A DNA stretch of 52,799 nt from the NCBI GenBank assembly GCA_013365365.1, contig JABVXU010000379.1, forward strand, positions 1 through 52,799, given 5' to 3'. The position numbers and the translations under genes were made by a program. The first letter of the stretch is position 1. Each line of letters begins with the position of its first letter. Of the stretch, positions 26,301 through 39,099 are shown in pieces. This DNA is from Cruorifilaria tuberocauda. Taxonomy: Eukaryota > Nematoda > Chromadorea > Rhabditida > Onchocercidae. The notes under the pieces were generated by a model. That model was given only the letters and a program-made list of their open reading frames with translations, was not told the DNA's origin and ran no database searches.

Positions 26301-29300
26301 GAAAGTTAATCATTTTTATTTTATTTCTCTCTTTTAAACTAATTTTTTGCTTTCTTGTTTGTGCAGCTGGTTACCGATTGTCCAGATTCTTTAATATCAA
26401 ATAGTGATTTACTACTAAAATGGATTTCATTACGATTTTTCGAAACGAATCCAACAGTTCTGTTGAAAGTACTTGATTTAACGCAAGGAATATTCAACCT
26501 CTTGTTGCAATATAACGAACCTTTTTCAGAACAAGAGATGTACTCTTTTGTTCCATATTTACTTCTAAAGGTTCGATTTCCTGCTGGAATTCTTAATTTC
26601 CGTATAACGACGATCTTGTTTTTATTGTAAAATCATTATCTTGTTCAACAGTTGAATTTTGATTCTGATATTTCTAATCTGTACTGGCGAATTAATAAGC
26701 CTAGAACCAATGAAATTTACCTTATATTAAAAAACTTTAAAATTTTCAACTTTGATTTTTTAAAATTTTGATTTCAAGTAAAGTTTTTTATTACAATAGA
26801 AATATTGTAGTGGATTATGGAATTCATTTCGTTCATTCCGAATATTTTTTTAAAATAGAGACAAATGTATTTCAAATTACCATTATTTCTGTAGGTCGAA
26901 ATTTGTCGATATAATTTGGAAATTCATTTTTCAGTTAGGAGAAGCAAAAGATTCGGTGCGCACACCAGTCCGTACTATAATCCAACTCGTCACGGAATTA
27001 GTCAGCCCACCAAAGATATTTCCACTTATAATTGAGGGTCTAAAGACGAAGAATTCGAGACAACGAACAGAATGTCTACAAGTTTTAGAACAATTATTTG
27101 ATACTACTGGAATGGCTGCCACTACAACACCAGCTGTAATTCTTTTTTATTCTGCTATTTTCCTGAGAATAATCGTGAAATTCAGCTCTTTGGAAGAAAT
27201 TGAAATTAGCAGTCAAATTTCAAAAATTCAAAACCAACTTCAAGAAATAATTTTGCTTTATATTGGCTACCTGTTAAATCCCTTGTACGGATATACTGAT
27301 CTCTTCAATCATCAAGAAGTTTAATTCTCTGCTGCACTTTTACGATTAAACACGAATGTTTCTATAGATTTTTTAGCCACTTCGTTTTCAGCAGTCTTTG
27401 AAACAAATCGCAGCATGTATTGATGATCGTGATAATAATGTGCGTAACGCGGCAATTAATGCTGTCGTAGTAGCTTGGAAAGAAGAAGGTGATCGAGTTT
27501 TTCAACTTATTGGTAAAATGAATGACAAAAGTAAAGCGATGCTGGATGAGCGCATAAAGCGAAGTGGAGTGATTTCGAAGGCGCGAGGTAGAATTGTATT
27601 TTTCTCAATATGAATTGTCTTTTAACTGTGACCAGATTAATGTTGCACATGTAAAGAAATATGATATAGTTAATTTTTCAACAAAAAATTTAGTACCATA
27701 ATGATATAACACTAAATATTTCAAGCAGTCATGAATCGAAGATGTTGAGGTGGAAGAGAAGGATATGGTTTATAAACGATTAAAAGTGTATGCAAACTAA
27801 ATTTTTTTTGCAGGAGGTCCGGAACGAATTGTTACCTCAAGCAAACGTAATGCAAATATTTCTGTCGGCATTAAAGGTCTTTTTATACGTTATATACTCA
27901 TATTGCTTTTCATAACCGCTTCGTTATAATTTTAGAAAAGTTATAATGGTTAAAATATAGATATGTTATTGTGTTTTAGAATTTAAAAAAAATTGGTGAC
28001 ACTATTTTCATCATTTATTTTTAGGTAGGGGACTGAGAAGTGATCGGTCATCAAGTAGAATGGGTAGAAACACTCATAGAAGTAACAGCGTTTCCCGTGA
28101 CTCCAGTCCGATTGAAGAAAAAGAAAACAATCGGACGTTTACAATGCAGGTATTATGAAATTTATGATTATAGCAAAACAAACAAGATATTTAAATTTTT
28201 TTTTACGTTCCATGTCTTTTTCAATACACGTATGCAGAAAACCGAGTTAAAGAACTGTCGAGAATATGGTATTGTATGTAAAATATATACATCGTGAAAA
28301 GTCCTACAATTATATTTCTTCAAATTTAAACATTTTAGGAAAATATTTGTTTTATTTGGTTTTTATTTTCAAATTTTATAGCGAGGAGATGCCGGTGAGC
28401 ACGGTGATGATAACGATGGAAATCGTAAACGTTTCGCCTTGAATTTAGATGTAAGTTATACGACGAAATATCTTAGTGAAATATATATATATGAAGGAAG
28501 GAAATTGTCAGTCTATAAAAGTTGTTTAGTTCAAAAAAAATTTTCCAGTAATTTTTATGCTTTGTCTTTTGTCTTGCAAATTTTTTGAACAAGGAAAAGT
28601 GCTCTCCTAATTTTGCCGGTGCAGTAAATGAAAGTTCATGTTTAATGCGCCCAACGTAAAGTTGCCCTAATTAACAACTAATTAGTTTTGAAATATTTTA
28701 ATGCTAGCTTACTTTCATTGCAGTTCAACTTCTAGTTTTGCAGCTTCTGAAGCTTGATGATAATGAAGGCGCTGTGGAATATCCTGAAGTTGATATTAAT
28801 GCGTTGGAATTGTTGGAACCGATTGAACCAGCCATACGTAAACGAAGGAATCCGCCACAATATTCAGACCGAGCAGAATCTGTCAGCTCATTGGCCTCTT
28901 TAGAATCTGCAGCAGGCGATGTAGATAAGGTCTTTTTTTTTAATTAATTTTTCTTCGAAAAATTGAGAGAAAACTGTTTTCATTATTAGAAAATCATTAT
29001 TTATTCTTAGGTTGTACATGGTGTAGCTTCAATGTCACAAGCGACTGCAACAGCAGCCATTAGTCAGTTACAATTTTTATTTGGCGATCCAAGTAATTTT
29101 CGATATGTTGCTGATCGAACTGATGCTGTTGTACAAGCAATTGTAACGCAGTCATCTATTATACGTAGTCGCCATCTGGATGATGTTAGCGCGTTGGATG
29201 ACCTAAATGAGCTTGTCCGGACAATATGTCATTTTTTAAGTTCGGTATGTTTTTTGAAAAGACAAAACCATACATGTTGCAATCCAAAAAATTATGAATG

Positions 29301-32273
29301 AATTGAGTGAAAGTCTTCTAAATTAGAATTTCGATGATATGAGTGTTGAATAATTTTGATAACTTGCTGGATTTTGCTTTTGGGAATATAGAAGTCATTA
29401 TTTATATAAGATAAATTGATTTCTAAATGAAATAATTGTTTTTAATTCACTTTTGGAAAGATGTAAGTTTCAGCTTATCAAAGAAACAGCGACATGCTCA
29501 CGGATTTCGTCTGAAGCTTTGAAAATGCTTATACAGGAATTTCTTTATCTTTTGAAAGATGAAAGAATGGAACAACTAAAAGATATTCAATCTGTACGTA
29601 TGGACTTTTGTATTCAATATTTTTATTTCAGTTTTTCAGTTGAATGTAAAGATGTTTGATTTAATTTACCATGAATAATGTTTTACTGCTTTGCAGATAT
29701 TTCGCTCACTAAACTATTTATCGATTCGGATATGCGATAATGCCGATCCAACTGCTTGTTTCCTTGCGCTTTGTTCAATGTTAACATCCGCTTTGCACGA
29801 CCCACGCAATAAAACTGTAGAACTAATTAATAAAGTATTAGTTGTACTCATCTTTCAGTGATACCGAACAGTTTAATTTCTTTCAGTGATTTACAAGCAA
29901 TATTTCATAGTGTTTTCAAAACAATACCTGTATATGTTCACGAATTAGTAGTTACTTTAAACAGATTAAATCTTAAAATCACTTTGACTACTGCATAACT
30001 TTTACTTCAGTATATCATTATAACATTGCAGTGTATTTACAAACAGTCCGAGCTATTCCTTCGTGATGTGCCTATGAATTTAGATAAAATCGTGAAAGCA
30101 ATTCACGTTTTTATGCAGGAATTCCGTCCTCGAGTGGATGAAAATAAAAGTATCAAAAATTCCATGCATTCAATGGAATTATGTATACAACGTCTAGTAG
30201 CAGGAACGAAATCATCGGTTTGTTTGAATTTTGAACTTTCAAATGAAAACAAAAAAAAATATTTTTAATACCTGGATATTTGCAAAATTTAAGAATATTT
30301 TTATTTTAGGTAATACAACATATTGGAGAAATACCCAATCCAGATTCAAGTGAGGCTGTAATTTACATGAGGAAGTGTGTTCGTGGTTTGCAAAATAAAA
30401 GTAATCAAAATAGCCTAGCATCATCGACATATGGAGAACTGCCAGGACAGGTGGATTTATTAATTTATATATCAGCGAACAGCAGTTTTTTTCATAATTC
30501 ATGAAGTGTGTTGAAATTAATTCATTTCCAATTGTTATTGCGATTTGAGGAATTCCAGGTGCTCTCATCTAATAATGAAGATTCTGTACGAAATCTAATT
30601 TCGAAAATTATTGAAAATCCATTTGGAAAGGTCTGTGAAATTCATTATATATCCTTTTTTTTTATCTTTATATTTTTTTTCCCCATATTAGAACTATTAA
30701 ATTATGAAGCTGATATTATGTTAACTTTATTTTGCTTCTAAAAATTGTTATGAAGATTTTTTCAGGGTCTACGACTTCTCCATACATTTCTGAAGATGAA
30801 CCCGGACGCTCGGAAGATCTTGGAGGAGGAGTTGAAAAAACATTTTCGAATGCGGGTCAGTCTGTTATATTCATTACTTTTCATATTGTTGTTCAGTTGA
30901 ATTTAATTTAGAATAACTGATTTTGTTGGTTAAGTATTTTAAGGCTGCAAATTATAAAAGTAAGTCTTGTGTCATACAGAATATTTAAATATGTTTCATA
31001 GCTTTCTCAAACGATGACTTCATCTATTAATAAAGCGAAGAAATTTAGTTAGTGGAAGTATGAGCTTTCTTCAGGAAAATGATTGATTGCCTCTGACTTA
31101 TATTCGCATAATGATCAAAGATGATTCCAGCTGTAATAGAACTGATTACCTTTACTATTATAGATCAGTTAAGCTTAAAAACTTTATTTTCGTAAATGTT
31201 AGGCTTAAAGATTTAATTTTCGTAAGTGTTGCACTGCAAAATCTGAACTGCACTTATTAAAGGGTCATACGTTAAAGCGCCTTCCGTATAAGGTGAGCAT
31301 TGAAAACTCTTTAATTTTTTTTGCTGTCCTCAAGCATTGATTAAATGCAAACTTCAATTTGGAATGTTGTTTCTATTTTCTTAGCTTGGCTTTTGTTACA
31401 AATTGCCATACTTTCTTTTGTGAATGAATATTCTGAATTACATATGTCCATATACTATGTGCTATTGCGTGCTTTTCATTTTTGTATTTTGTGTTCAACT
31501 TTTTATGGAGCGAAATTTACAAAATGATTGAAATTATATCATTATTTGCAGGATTTCATCACTCTTCATTTGAAAAAGATGGATGTAGGGGATCGCGAAA
31601 CACCGGAAGTTACTGACGAATTGTATAATGTGGGTTTTTACACTACCTATTGATAAGGAAGAAGGTCTTAAATTATTTCATATTTTACTACCCCATACCG
31701 GTTTGAAACATCTTATTTTTCAGCTATATTGATAGACTATTAGCATGCTAGCCAACACTGGATTCAATAAAATTTAGATTTTAATCGAATTTTTATAAGT
31801 CAGAAACACACAATGTGTGGATTATTTTTTTATCCTCACCTTTGAATCTGTGTGTAAATATTTTGTTATCTCCTTTCAAGGTAATGGAATCCATTCGTTC
31901 ACATCGTGAAGCATTGTGCAGTTATCGACAAACAGGTTGGTGGACTGGTAATGCTGCTGGTACTCTAGTTACATCAGGGGATGAAAATGTGAAGCCAATA
32001 CCTATACGTTCATTCCAAAGGCGAGTTTATGTTCACTTTTTTTTAGTTGGATAGTATACTGAATTACTGGCTTTTTAAATATTTTATGCTTCTTTACGGT
32101 TAAATCTTCATAAAGTTCTGTTATAATTTTTATTATATTTTGATCTTAGATTACCTTTGGAAGGAGCACCAGAAAATGAACCAGTTACACCGGTGCATGC
32201 AAAACCCAAACTTACAGCGAGTGATGTGGAACCATTGAAGCAACTGTTGAATATGCGACGGCAGCAGCAGTAA
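20337..32273 (+). CDS. zyg-9: ZYG-9, XMAP215/ch-TOG family microtubule polymerase
   Basis: Complete 1477-aa model, close to C. elegans ZYG-9 in length. It promotes microtubule growth at centrosomes and spindles, with a TACC partner. Exons: 20337-20363, 20927-21091, 21351-21455, 21832-21921, 22005-22169, 22250-22384, 22828-22957, 23052-23266, 23472-23666, 23754-24053, 24318-24401, 24882-24929, 25519-25653, 25775-25839, 25929-26136, 26367-26570, 26935-27135, 27392-27587, 27814-27876, 28025-28149, 28382-28450, 28744-28929, 29011-29244, 29474-29593, 29697-29834, 30032-30217, 30310-30450, 30559-30630, 30766-30855, 31552-31629, 31881-32020, 32150-32273. TOG1 covers residues about 10-229 and TOG2 about 285-535, each with the tubulin-contacting Trp in KKWTERRDAL (W29) and KKWVDRRDAL (W309), then KDANINVCALAA and KEKKPVLRDPLI. 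TOG3 is about 620-885. A charged, Ser-rich linker and a helical C-terminal region follow. The last intron is GC-AG. Confidence 0.93.
20757..20860. repeat. Long inverted repeat in zyg-9 intron 1
   Basis: Arms 20757-20789 and 20829-20860 are near-perfect reverse complements (GATTCACAGACAAATAA against TTATTTGTCTGTGAATC), separated by a 39-base loop. The hairpin ends about 65 bases before exon 2. It may be a small fold-back element. Confidence 0.8.
32021..32149 (+). other. GC-AG intron (zyg-9 intron 31)
   Basis: The exon ends CCAAAG and the intron begins GCGAGT. Using the nearby GT (GTTTATG) gives phase 0 and an early stop in the next exon, whereas the GC donor gives SFQR joined to LPLEGAPENEP in frame to the TAA. 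The acceptor is GATCTTAG. Confidence 0.75.
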
Positions 32274-32775
32274 ATTTTTTCATTTGAAAAGGAACATAGG
32301 ACCATATTTGAACATGTGATGAACTTCAATGAATACTTTCATTTTCTAAATAATTTTTTTCAGTCGATGTGATTTTTAAAGTTTTTGATTAAATTTAGTT
32401 AATAGTAACGAGAACTAATCGAAGTATTCCAAGTTTTCCACGAAAATAAGACAAGGTAAAAAATTAATGGTACCAAGTTCTGCACAAAACTAAGATGCAT
32501 AAGAGAAAATTAAAAAGATTAGCGAAACAAAAATACTCTTATGAAGTAATTAGGTGATAATTTTTTTTTGCCTATATATTTTTTGTATTTTTATTCTTTA
32601 ATTCTTTTCACTCACACTTTATTTCAATTGTATTTAACTTCATTATTGGTATTTATCATTGTTTCTCATTGTGCTATTTTTTGAAAATATTTCAAGCTTA
32701 TTTATCGGTTTTATTATATGTTGAATATAAGCTTCAGTTGTTTTATTCCCATTTATGATTTATAAATGGATTTAT

Positions 32776-32801
32776 ATGTGTGTATGTGTGCGTGTACGTG
32801 T

Positions 32802-32847
<46 letters not shown>
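32776..32847. repeat. (TG)n microsatellite
   Basis: About 70 bases of alternating TG with a few CGTGTACG interruptions, probably within the zyg-9 3' UTR. Confidence 0.95.
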
Positions 32848-32849
<2 letters not shown>

Positions 32850-32954
32850 TTCTAAATGAATGTATGAGTGTAAGTGCTACACCTCTACTTGATTGCTAAT
32901 GTTGAAGACGGGTGTTTTATGAGAAAAATTTATGTGGCATATTAACAGATTCTG

Positions 32955-32960
32955 AATAAA
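32955..32960 (+). terminator. Candidate poly(A) signal of zyg-9
   Basis: AATAAA, followed by a T-rich stretch, is the first canonical signal after the stop codon, about 680 bases downstream. A nearer non-canonical signal is possible. Confidence 0.4.
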
Positions 32961-33527
32961 ACTGTTTTACTCTAAATGGTATTTTTTTCTTTTTCCACAA
33001 CAAAAAAGTAATTATTAAACTGATCATCGAGAATATCTTTTGATAAAGATTATTGTTTTAGGTGATTTATTCATATGATCTTTTGCATTTAAATTATGAA
33101 CAGATCAATTAATGAATAAGTAATTCGCGCAATGAATATTGGAGAGTGGTGGAATTGTCCGGTACAGTTGCGCCTTTAGCGATAATTGTTACTGAACATA
33201 TTGAATATCTAAGTATTCCGGGATTGAAATGGCATTATCTTCAACATCTTGTTTGAAATATATTAGGTGTAATGAGAAGTTACAATGTGTTAAGAGAAGA
33301 ATAATTAATTTCAGGTTGAATAATTAAATTAACCATCTTATTATTGCTTTTAATTTAGTTATATTATTGCTTTTGATTTCATTCATTTATTTATCTATCA
33401 TTTCGCAATTGTTTAATTATTAATTAATTATTTAATCAATAATTAGATATTCAAAGCTGGTGTTGCAGTAATTCTGCTAAGATTGGAAATAACCTTTAAT
33501 GCGAGATTATTGGGTGAGGGATGTTGG

Positions 33528-33599
33528 GGCTGAGTGGTCTAGTGGTATGATTCTCGCTTCGGGTGCGAGAGGTCCCGGTTTCGATCACCGGCTCAGCCC
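33528..33599 (+). tRNA. tRNA-Pro (CGG anticodon)
   Basis: A 72-base cloverleaf: acceptor arms GGCTGAG (33528-33534) and CTCAGCC (33592-33598) with discriminator C; D arm with GTCTAGTGGT (B1-like A box); anticodon stem CTCGC/GCGAG around the loop TTCGGGT, anticodon CGG at 33560-33562; T stem CCGGT/ACCGG with loop TTCGATC. No intron. All stems pair, so the gene should be functional. It reads proline CCG codons. A T-rich stretch after the 3' end may serve as Pol III terminator. Confidence 0.96.
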
Positions 33600-35085
33600 A
33601 CCTCATTTGTTGGTTTTTGGAAATGCACGGTACTCTTTTAGACAATTATTGTTAACTTCGAGAATGTTCATCTCGAAAGAAAGTACAATAACAGCACAGC
33701 CATCTATTTGTGTATTTGTATTTTCATATTCCATGTTGAAATTTCAACTTGTTGATGGATTTGTAGTTTCGATTGCTGTGATTGTCCTTTTCTCGTTTAA
33801 TTAATTACGTCACTAGGTATTGCGTCAATTTCATCTATTCATCCCACTCCATCATATAAATTACCTTTACTCAAATGCTTTTCTGATACTTTAGGTATTG
33901 GCGGATTTTGTAGTGGCACTTAATTAGTATTAATGCCTATTTGTTGCTACTAATGCTTAGTTATAAGAATTACAAACTAGAGACTAGTTGTACACATTTC
34001 CAAAGTTTATTTCTATTTTTCTTCTTTTGAAGTATCATTGCTTTCAAAAGTTCTCTTTGTAGGAACTATTTCACAAAATTATTTTACAAGTAATTCCAGT
34101 TTATTTCAATGCTTTGTGTAAATTTTAAATAACAGTCACTCATCGAATGTCATCGAAATAGAATGAGTCACAAGATCGTATTTGTTATAAACATTCATGG
34201 GATGGAATTAAATCGTATTATTGGCATAGATTAAAGCATATTTTGATGTTTTATAAGGGAGAAAGAGAGAAAATGATTATTCATTATTGATCTTTTATCA
34301 TTTAATCATTACTGATCTTTTGTCGTATTTGTCATATTGAAATGATCATTTTATTTCATTACAGTGAAAATAATTTCAAACTAAATTAGTGATAAACAAT
34401 TCTATACTTAAAATAAGAGATATCTTTTACAGTAGAAAAGAAAAGATTTAATAGTGATAAGATGGTATAAAATAAGATGAGTGATAAAATGATGATAAGA
34501 ATAGTTCAAGAGTAATGAGATATGATGATCTATAGAATAATTTATTTGCCTAAAGAGTAACTCATTCATTTTGCTTAATTTTCCATTTAAAAATAAATAA
34601 GAATTGTATGAAAGTACAATAAACTGTTCTAAAATTACCCGTGAGCGTTAACTGTAATATCATGTACAAAATATTTCCGAATGATTAGACATCATGTTGA
34701 AAATGGTCTTTGTTTGATAATGAATCATATATGTTTGATATTTTCATCTTTTACAAAAGATGTTTATCAATTGGTTACAAGTAGGTTTAATCACGCCTAC
34801 AATTTCAATTCAAAAAGTAATTTCACATACAGTCATTTGGAAACGTTTAGTGTAGTGTAACATCCTGTCATTGATGACAGTAGTTTACTTGAGCATTGTA
34901 TCTTAATGTTAAAATTATATATTACATTTATCCATTAAGTTACTTTTAATTAAAGTAAAATGTAGTTAATTATAATATTGCTATACTACGAAAAATTCAT
35001 ATAGAATACGAAGAGAATAGAAATTTCTTAAGTGATGCATTATAAAATGATGACGTATTATGTTGTTGTGTTATATTTTAAAGCA

Positions 35086-35126
35086 GTGTGAGCGCGTGTG
35101 CGTGCGTGCGTGTGTGCGTGTGTGTA
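35086..35126. repeat. (TG)n/(CG)n alternating tract
   Basis: Alternating purine-pyrimidine run (GTGTGAGCGCGTGTGCGTGC and onward). Confidence 0.9.
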
Positions 35127-35857
35127 TTAATATTGATCGTTGAAATGGCAGCATTTCTATTTTATCCTTTTGTTCTCGTACCGCTCAATTCTTGCCATTT
35201 GAGAGAAATTGTTATATTGCTAGGCAAATATCAACAACTATTTGTGAGCTGGTAATAAATTGATTAGTTATCACAAGCGGGTAGAATTAAGCATTGTGAA
35301 ATGATTCATGATTCATCCTTTGATCGCTTAAATTTTTTTTTTTTTTTGTTTAAAAATATAGAAATTATTGCAGATATTTTTTATTGATTATATTCTTATC
35401 AAATAATTTGCAATAGATTTAATTGTTAGTTAATATATTAGGATTGATTAATGAATTTTTATAATATTGAAATTAAATTAAAGATATATTAGTGATTATT
35501 TTAATTATTATTTATTTGCGTCATTAATTATTTTTATAATTTAGTTCTTTTTGAGTTTCATTTATAATTTTTTGATATAAATGCTCGTTTAATTCGTTTA
35601 GTTTAGCAGCGCTATAAATTTATCATTCATTTATCTTGTGATAATTGGTACTTTATATTTTCAGAAGGAGCAAATTCTTGTTTAGCTTGCTTGATTACTT
35701 CTCGCTTACTTTAATAACCTGTTTCTATTTTTGTTTCGTGAAAGCATTTATTCGTTAAATATTTATATTTTACTGCATTGAAATGTTTGTTCCATTTCCG
35801 CTTTATCTCTTTGTGTATTATTGAAACTATTATTCATTCGATGCATATATCGATGTA

Positions 35858-35871
35858 TTTTTTTGTTGCAG
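35858..35871 (+). promoter_or_regulatory. Likely trans-splice acceptor of the TMBIM gene
   Basis: TTTTTTTGTTGCAG ends 9 bases before the ATG at 35881 and no coding exon precedes it. Confidence 0.6.
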
Positions 35872-35880
35872 AATAAAATA

Positions 35881-38800
35881 ATGGCACAACAGTATGGCTA
35901 TGCTGGACAACCGCCCTATCAGCAACCAGGTTATCAAAATGGAGGAAATCCATATCAGCAAGGTCCACCATTCCAACAGGGTCCACCATTCCAACAAGGT
36001 CCTCCATTTCAACAAGGTCCACAATTTCAACACGGTTCTCCATATAATCAACCTCCTCCTGCTGGTTTTACTCCTCAAGGTTGCGTACTTCTTTGTTATT
36101 AATGTTAAATTTTGAATGGAAATGTTAATTGTCCGTTTGTGTAATTTATACAGCCGTACATGTACAAAATATTACGATCGATTTCATACAAGACTAGTGA
36201 TACAATGTATATATATTTTCAGTAGCTATATCTCTAAATTCTTACTTGCTAATTTTCTTAGCATAAACACGGAAACATGGATTTGGAGAACTTTGAAAAT
36301 GAAAAGTTCATTATTGTTTTAAAATTTTAAATCAGTAATTCAGAAGAATATTGTTGTAATATTTATATATTTCAGCATTCATGCCACCACCTCCAATGCA
36401 TCCCGGTCTTGATGCATACGTCGAGGGTGGAGGTCCTAAGTCGGATTTTGGCTTTGATTCGGCATCCGTTCGAGCAGCGTTTGTCCGAAAGGTCTTCACA
36501 CTAGTTGGCATTATGGTATGTTAGTTTGTATAAGATATATTGAGAGTTCATTTCTGTATATTGGGTGATGTTCTTGTTCTTGTATAAAATACAATAATTG
36601 TTTTAGTAAACAATTGTTAAAAGGAAATAGAGCGACGAACAATAGACTGTAAATTTGAACACTGAAAACACTGAAAAGGATTTTATTTGCAATAATATCA
36701 ATAAAGGCTAATTTTTTGATTTGTTTTAGTTAGCAGTGGTAACACTGATGACTGCTGTACCATTTCTTCATCACGGAACAATGACGTTTGTTCGTACCAC
36801 TCCATCGCTGTATTTTGCGAGTTACTTCATTTTCGTGGTGGTTTACTTCACATTGATTTGCTGTGAAGGTGTACGAAGGTTCGACTTTTCATAATTTTTT
36901 TCTTTAAATATTAGACAGTATAAATGTTAATGGTAGCAGATCGTTTTATTTATAATTTGTCATGCATCTGTTTCTACTGAGTGAAGCCAACTATTGAAAA
37001 TGTATTGAGGAAGCAGGATAAACTATAATAGTTTTGTTTCAAGTCAGCAATTTGTTTAAGAAGAAATGAATTTGTTTCATATGCTTTATAAAATCTAATT
37101 GATTTGGACTTAATTACAGATCATTTCCGGGTAATTTGATTGCGTTAACTATTTTAACATTATCGATTGGTTACATGACCATGATGTTTTGTTCTTATCA
37201 CAAAACAGTCTCGGTATTACTCTGCTTAGCTATCACGACCGTTTGCTGCATTGGGATCATCATTTTTGCGTCACAAACAAAATACGATCTCACAAGGTTT
37301 GTGAAGTTTTTTGAGCCTGAATTTAAATGATTTATTTACTTGGCATTGTTAGGTTTAATTAATGATATCTATTTTACAAAAACTTTATATGCAAAGAAAG
37401 CTAAAATGTGTGATTTACAGAAATTTGGTTAAATCCTCGGGTAAACTCTGTTGTCTAAGATGGATTATGTTATAGTCTAACCATTGAAAATAAGATTATG
37501 GGAATAAAATATATTTTTTCAGTATGTATGGCGTCTTGTTCATCATTTCAATGGTCGTATTGGTTTTCGGTATCGTTGCAGTCATTGCCGCCATCGCATT
37601 TCATGTGACCTGGATGTACACTGTTTATGCCGGACTTGCTGCACTGCTCTTTATGGTTTATTTGGCTGTTGACATCCAGGTAATTTTTGAAAAACTTGGT
37701 GAAAGTACGAATTCATGTAGTAAGTTTTGGAGCTCTCAGCAATCTTTTTTTTGAAATCATTTTGTCTTATTTTCATCGCATGTTTCTCATAAATTATGGC
37801 GATATGTATTATGAATTTTTGAGAATATAGGAGTCAGGAAGTATTATATATTATATATTGCTTTCGTAATATTTTTTTTACACGTTGTTCGACTCGGCCT
37901 TTTCGTACACCATTTTTAAACATTTATCTGGAATATTATAGACAATAATGGGAGGGCGAAAGCACGAAGTTTCGCCTGAAGATCACATTTTCGCAGCAGT
38001 TCAAATTTTCCTCGATATTGTTTACATCTTTTGGATGTTGCTTTCGCTATTTGGTTCAGACAGGTAAAATTTTCCGGATCAGACATGTGCATGTTTTTGC
38101 ATGCATGTTCGGTGCAGTGCTCTATAATATTGTTTTGTTGCTCTTTTAATTTCGTTGTTATTTAAGATTTCACCTACAGAATAGTAAATGACAAGTTATA
38201 TGCTATTGTGTAAGCCAAATATAATGAAAATTGACGACAAATTCAGAAGTGTTTGTATTTCGCAAAACTTTAACTTATTGGATAGATCATATTATATTTT
38301 TCTAATTCGAATGCTTGAGATTCAATCTTTCGTTATTTTGATCATTTTCTTTTTTGTTCAAAAAGCAAACAACTTTGCTTGTTTCATTTTTGTTAGTTTT
38401 TGATTGTCGTAGGTTTGTCTCTGTTTTGCGAAATGAGCCGAATTTATCTCACATGGAATAAGTGCCATGAAGCCTTCAAATATAGTAGGAAAATAAAATA
38501 TATTGCTTTTAATAGTTAATCTATGTGAGAGTAATTTCAAAAAACTTCAAATAAAAGACTTATAAGTAAAAGACTTTGATTTGATTAACGTAGTTCAGAT
38601 ATTTAGGCCTATAAAATATATTTTGTGGCTTTCTTTGTGTGTTTGACATGATATTGTGATCATTATGCACTTCCCTACGATTTGATAATTGCACTAAGAG
38701 TGTTAGGAACGATATAGAAAGTGAGATTACATAAAATTTAGAATGTATGCTGAATTCTGTTAGCTGAAAGTTTGAACGAATAGATGAAAGAGTCACGCTT

Positions 38801-39099
38801 ATCTTTGATTAGTGACTCTCACTTTTTGCTTCTTTTTAGGCAAAATCATTTACCATTACATTCTCAATGTGATTTATACGATATTTATTTAAAGAAGTTA
38901 AGGTACTCGATAAACATTCTGTTGTATTCTGTTTCTGTTGCATTATTTACGCATTTTTATTGTCATTGCATTGTCACATCGTATGCTTCTTGTACTGCTT
39001 TCTCTGAACTCAAATTTTTTATCACATTTTTTCTTAGAATTTGCAAAATTTTCAGTCTTCATACCTAAATTCAAGTTGGAGTATTATTTCAGGGACTGA
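35881..39099 (+). CDS. TMBIM/Lifeguard (Bax-inhibitor-1 family) membrane protein
   Basis: Seven exons: 35881-36079, 36376-36515, 36730-36878, 37120-37296, 37523-37679, 37942-38063, 39093-39099; 316 aa. Family members sit in ER, Golgi or plasma membrane and act on calcium leak and protection from cell death. The N-terminal 90 residues are Pro/Gln/Tyr-rich with four QQGPPF-type repeats, as in GRINA/Lifeguard proteins. The folded part opens with FGFDSASVRAAFVRKVFTL, the family signature, and has about seven membrane segments. The aspartates near YLAVDIQ and SPEDHIFAA match the conserved C-terminal half. The last exon adds only part of an Arg codon, one Asp and TGA, giving the ending SDRD, like the NRE-type ends of relatives. 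If intron 6 is not spliced, TAA follows at once (SDR, 315 aa, ending 38067). Orthologues include C. elegans xbx-6 and tmbi genes; which one is not decided. Confidence 0.9.

Larger units (their letters stand above)
32274..33527. other. zyg-9 3' UTR and intergenic region
   Basis: Contains a TG microsatellite at 32776-32847 and the first canonical AATAAA at 32955-32960. No coding exon seen between this and the tRNA gene. Confidence 0.6.
33600..35880. other. Intergenic region between tRNA-Pro and the TMBIM gene
   Basis: No exon chain seen. It holds a (TG/CG)n tract at 35086-35126, homopolymer runs and a likely trans-splice acceptor just before the TMBIM start. Confidence 0.6.

Noticed and set aside
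30239..30568. 109-aa minus-strand frame
   Set aside because: Antisense shadow of zyg-9 exon 27.
33499..33804. 101-aa plus-strand frame over the tRNA
   Set aside because: The convincing part is simply the tRNA-Pro gene read as protein.
38784..39068. 94-aa frame with an acceptor (TTTTTAG at 38838) in phase with TMBIM exon 6
   Set aside because: It could be spliced to exon 6 but would add a long hydrophobic, non-family tail; the seven-base last exon at 39093 gives the normal family ending.
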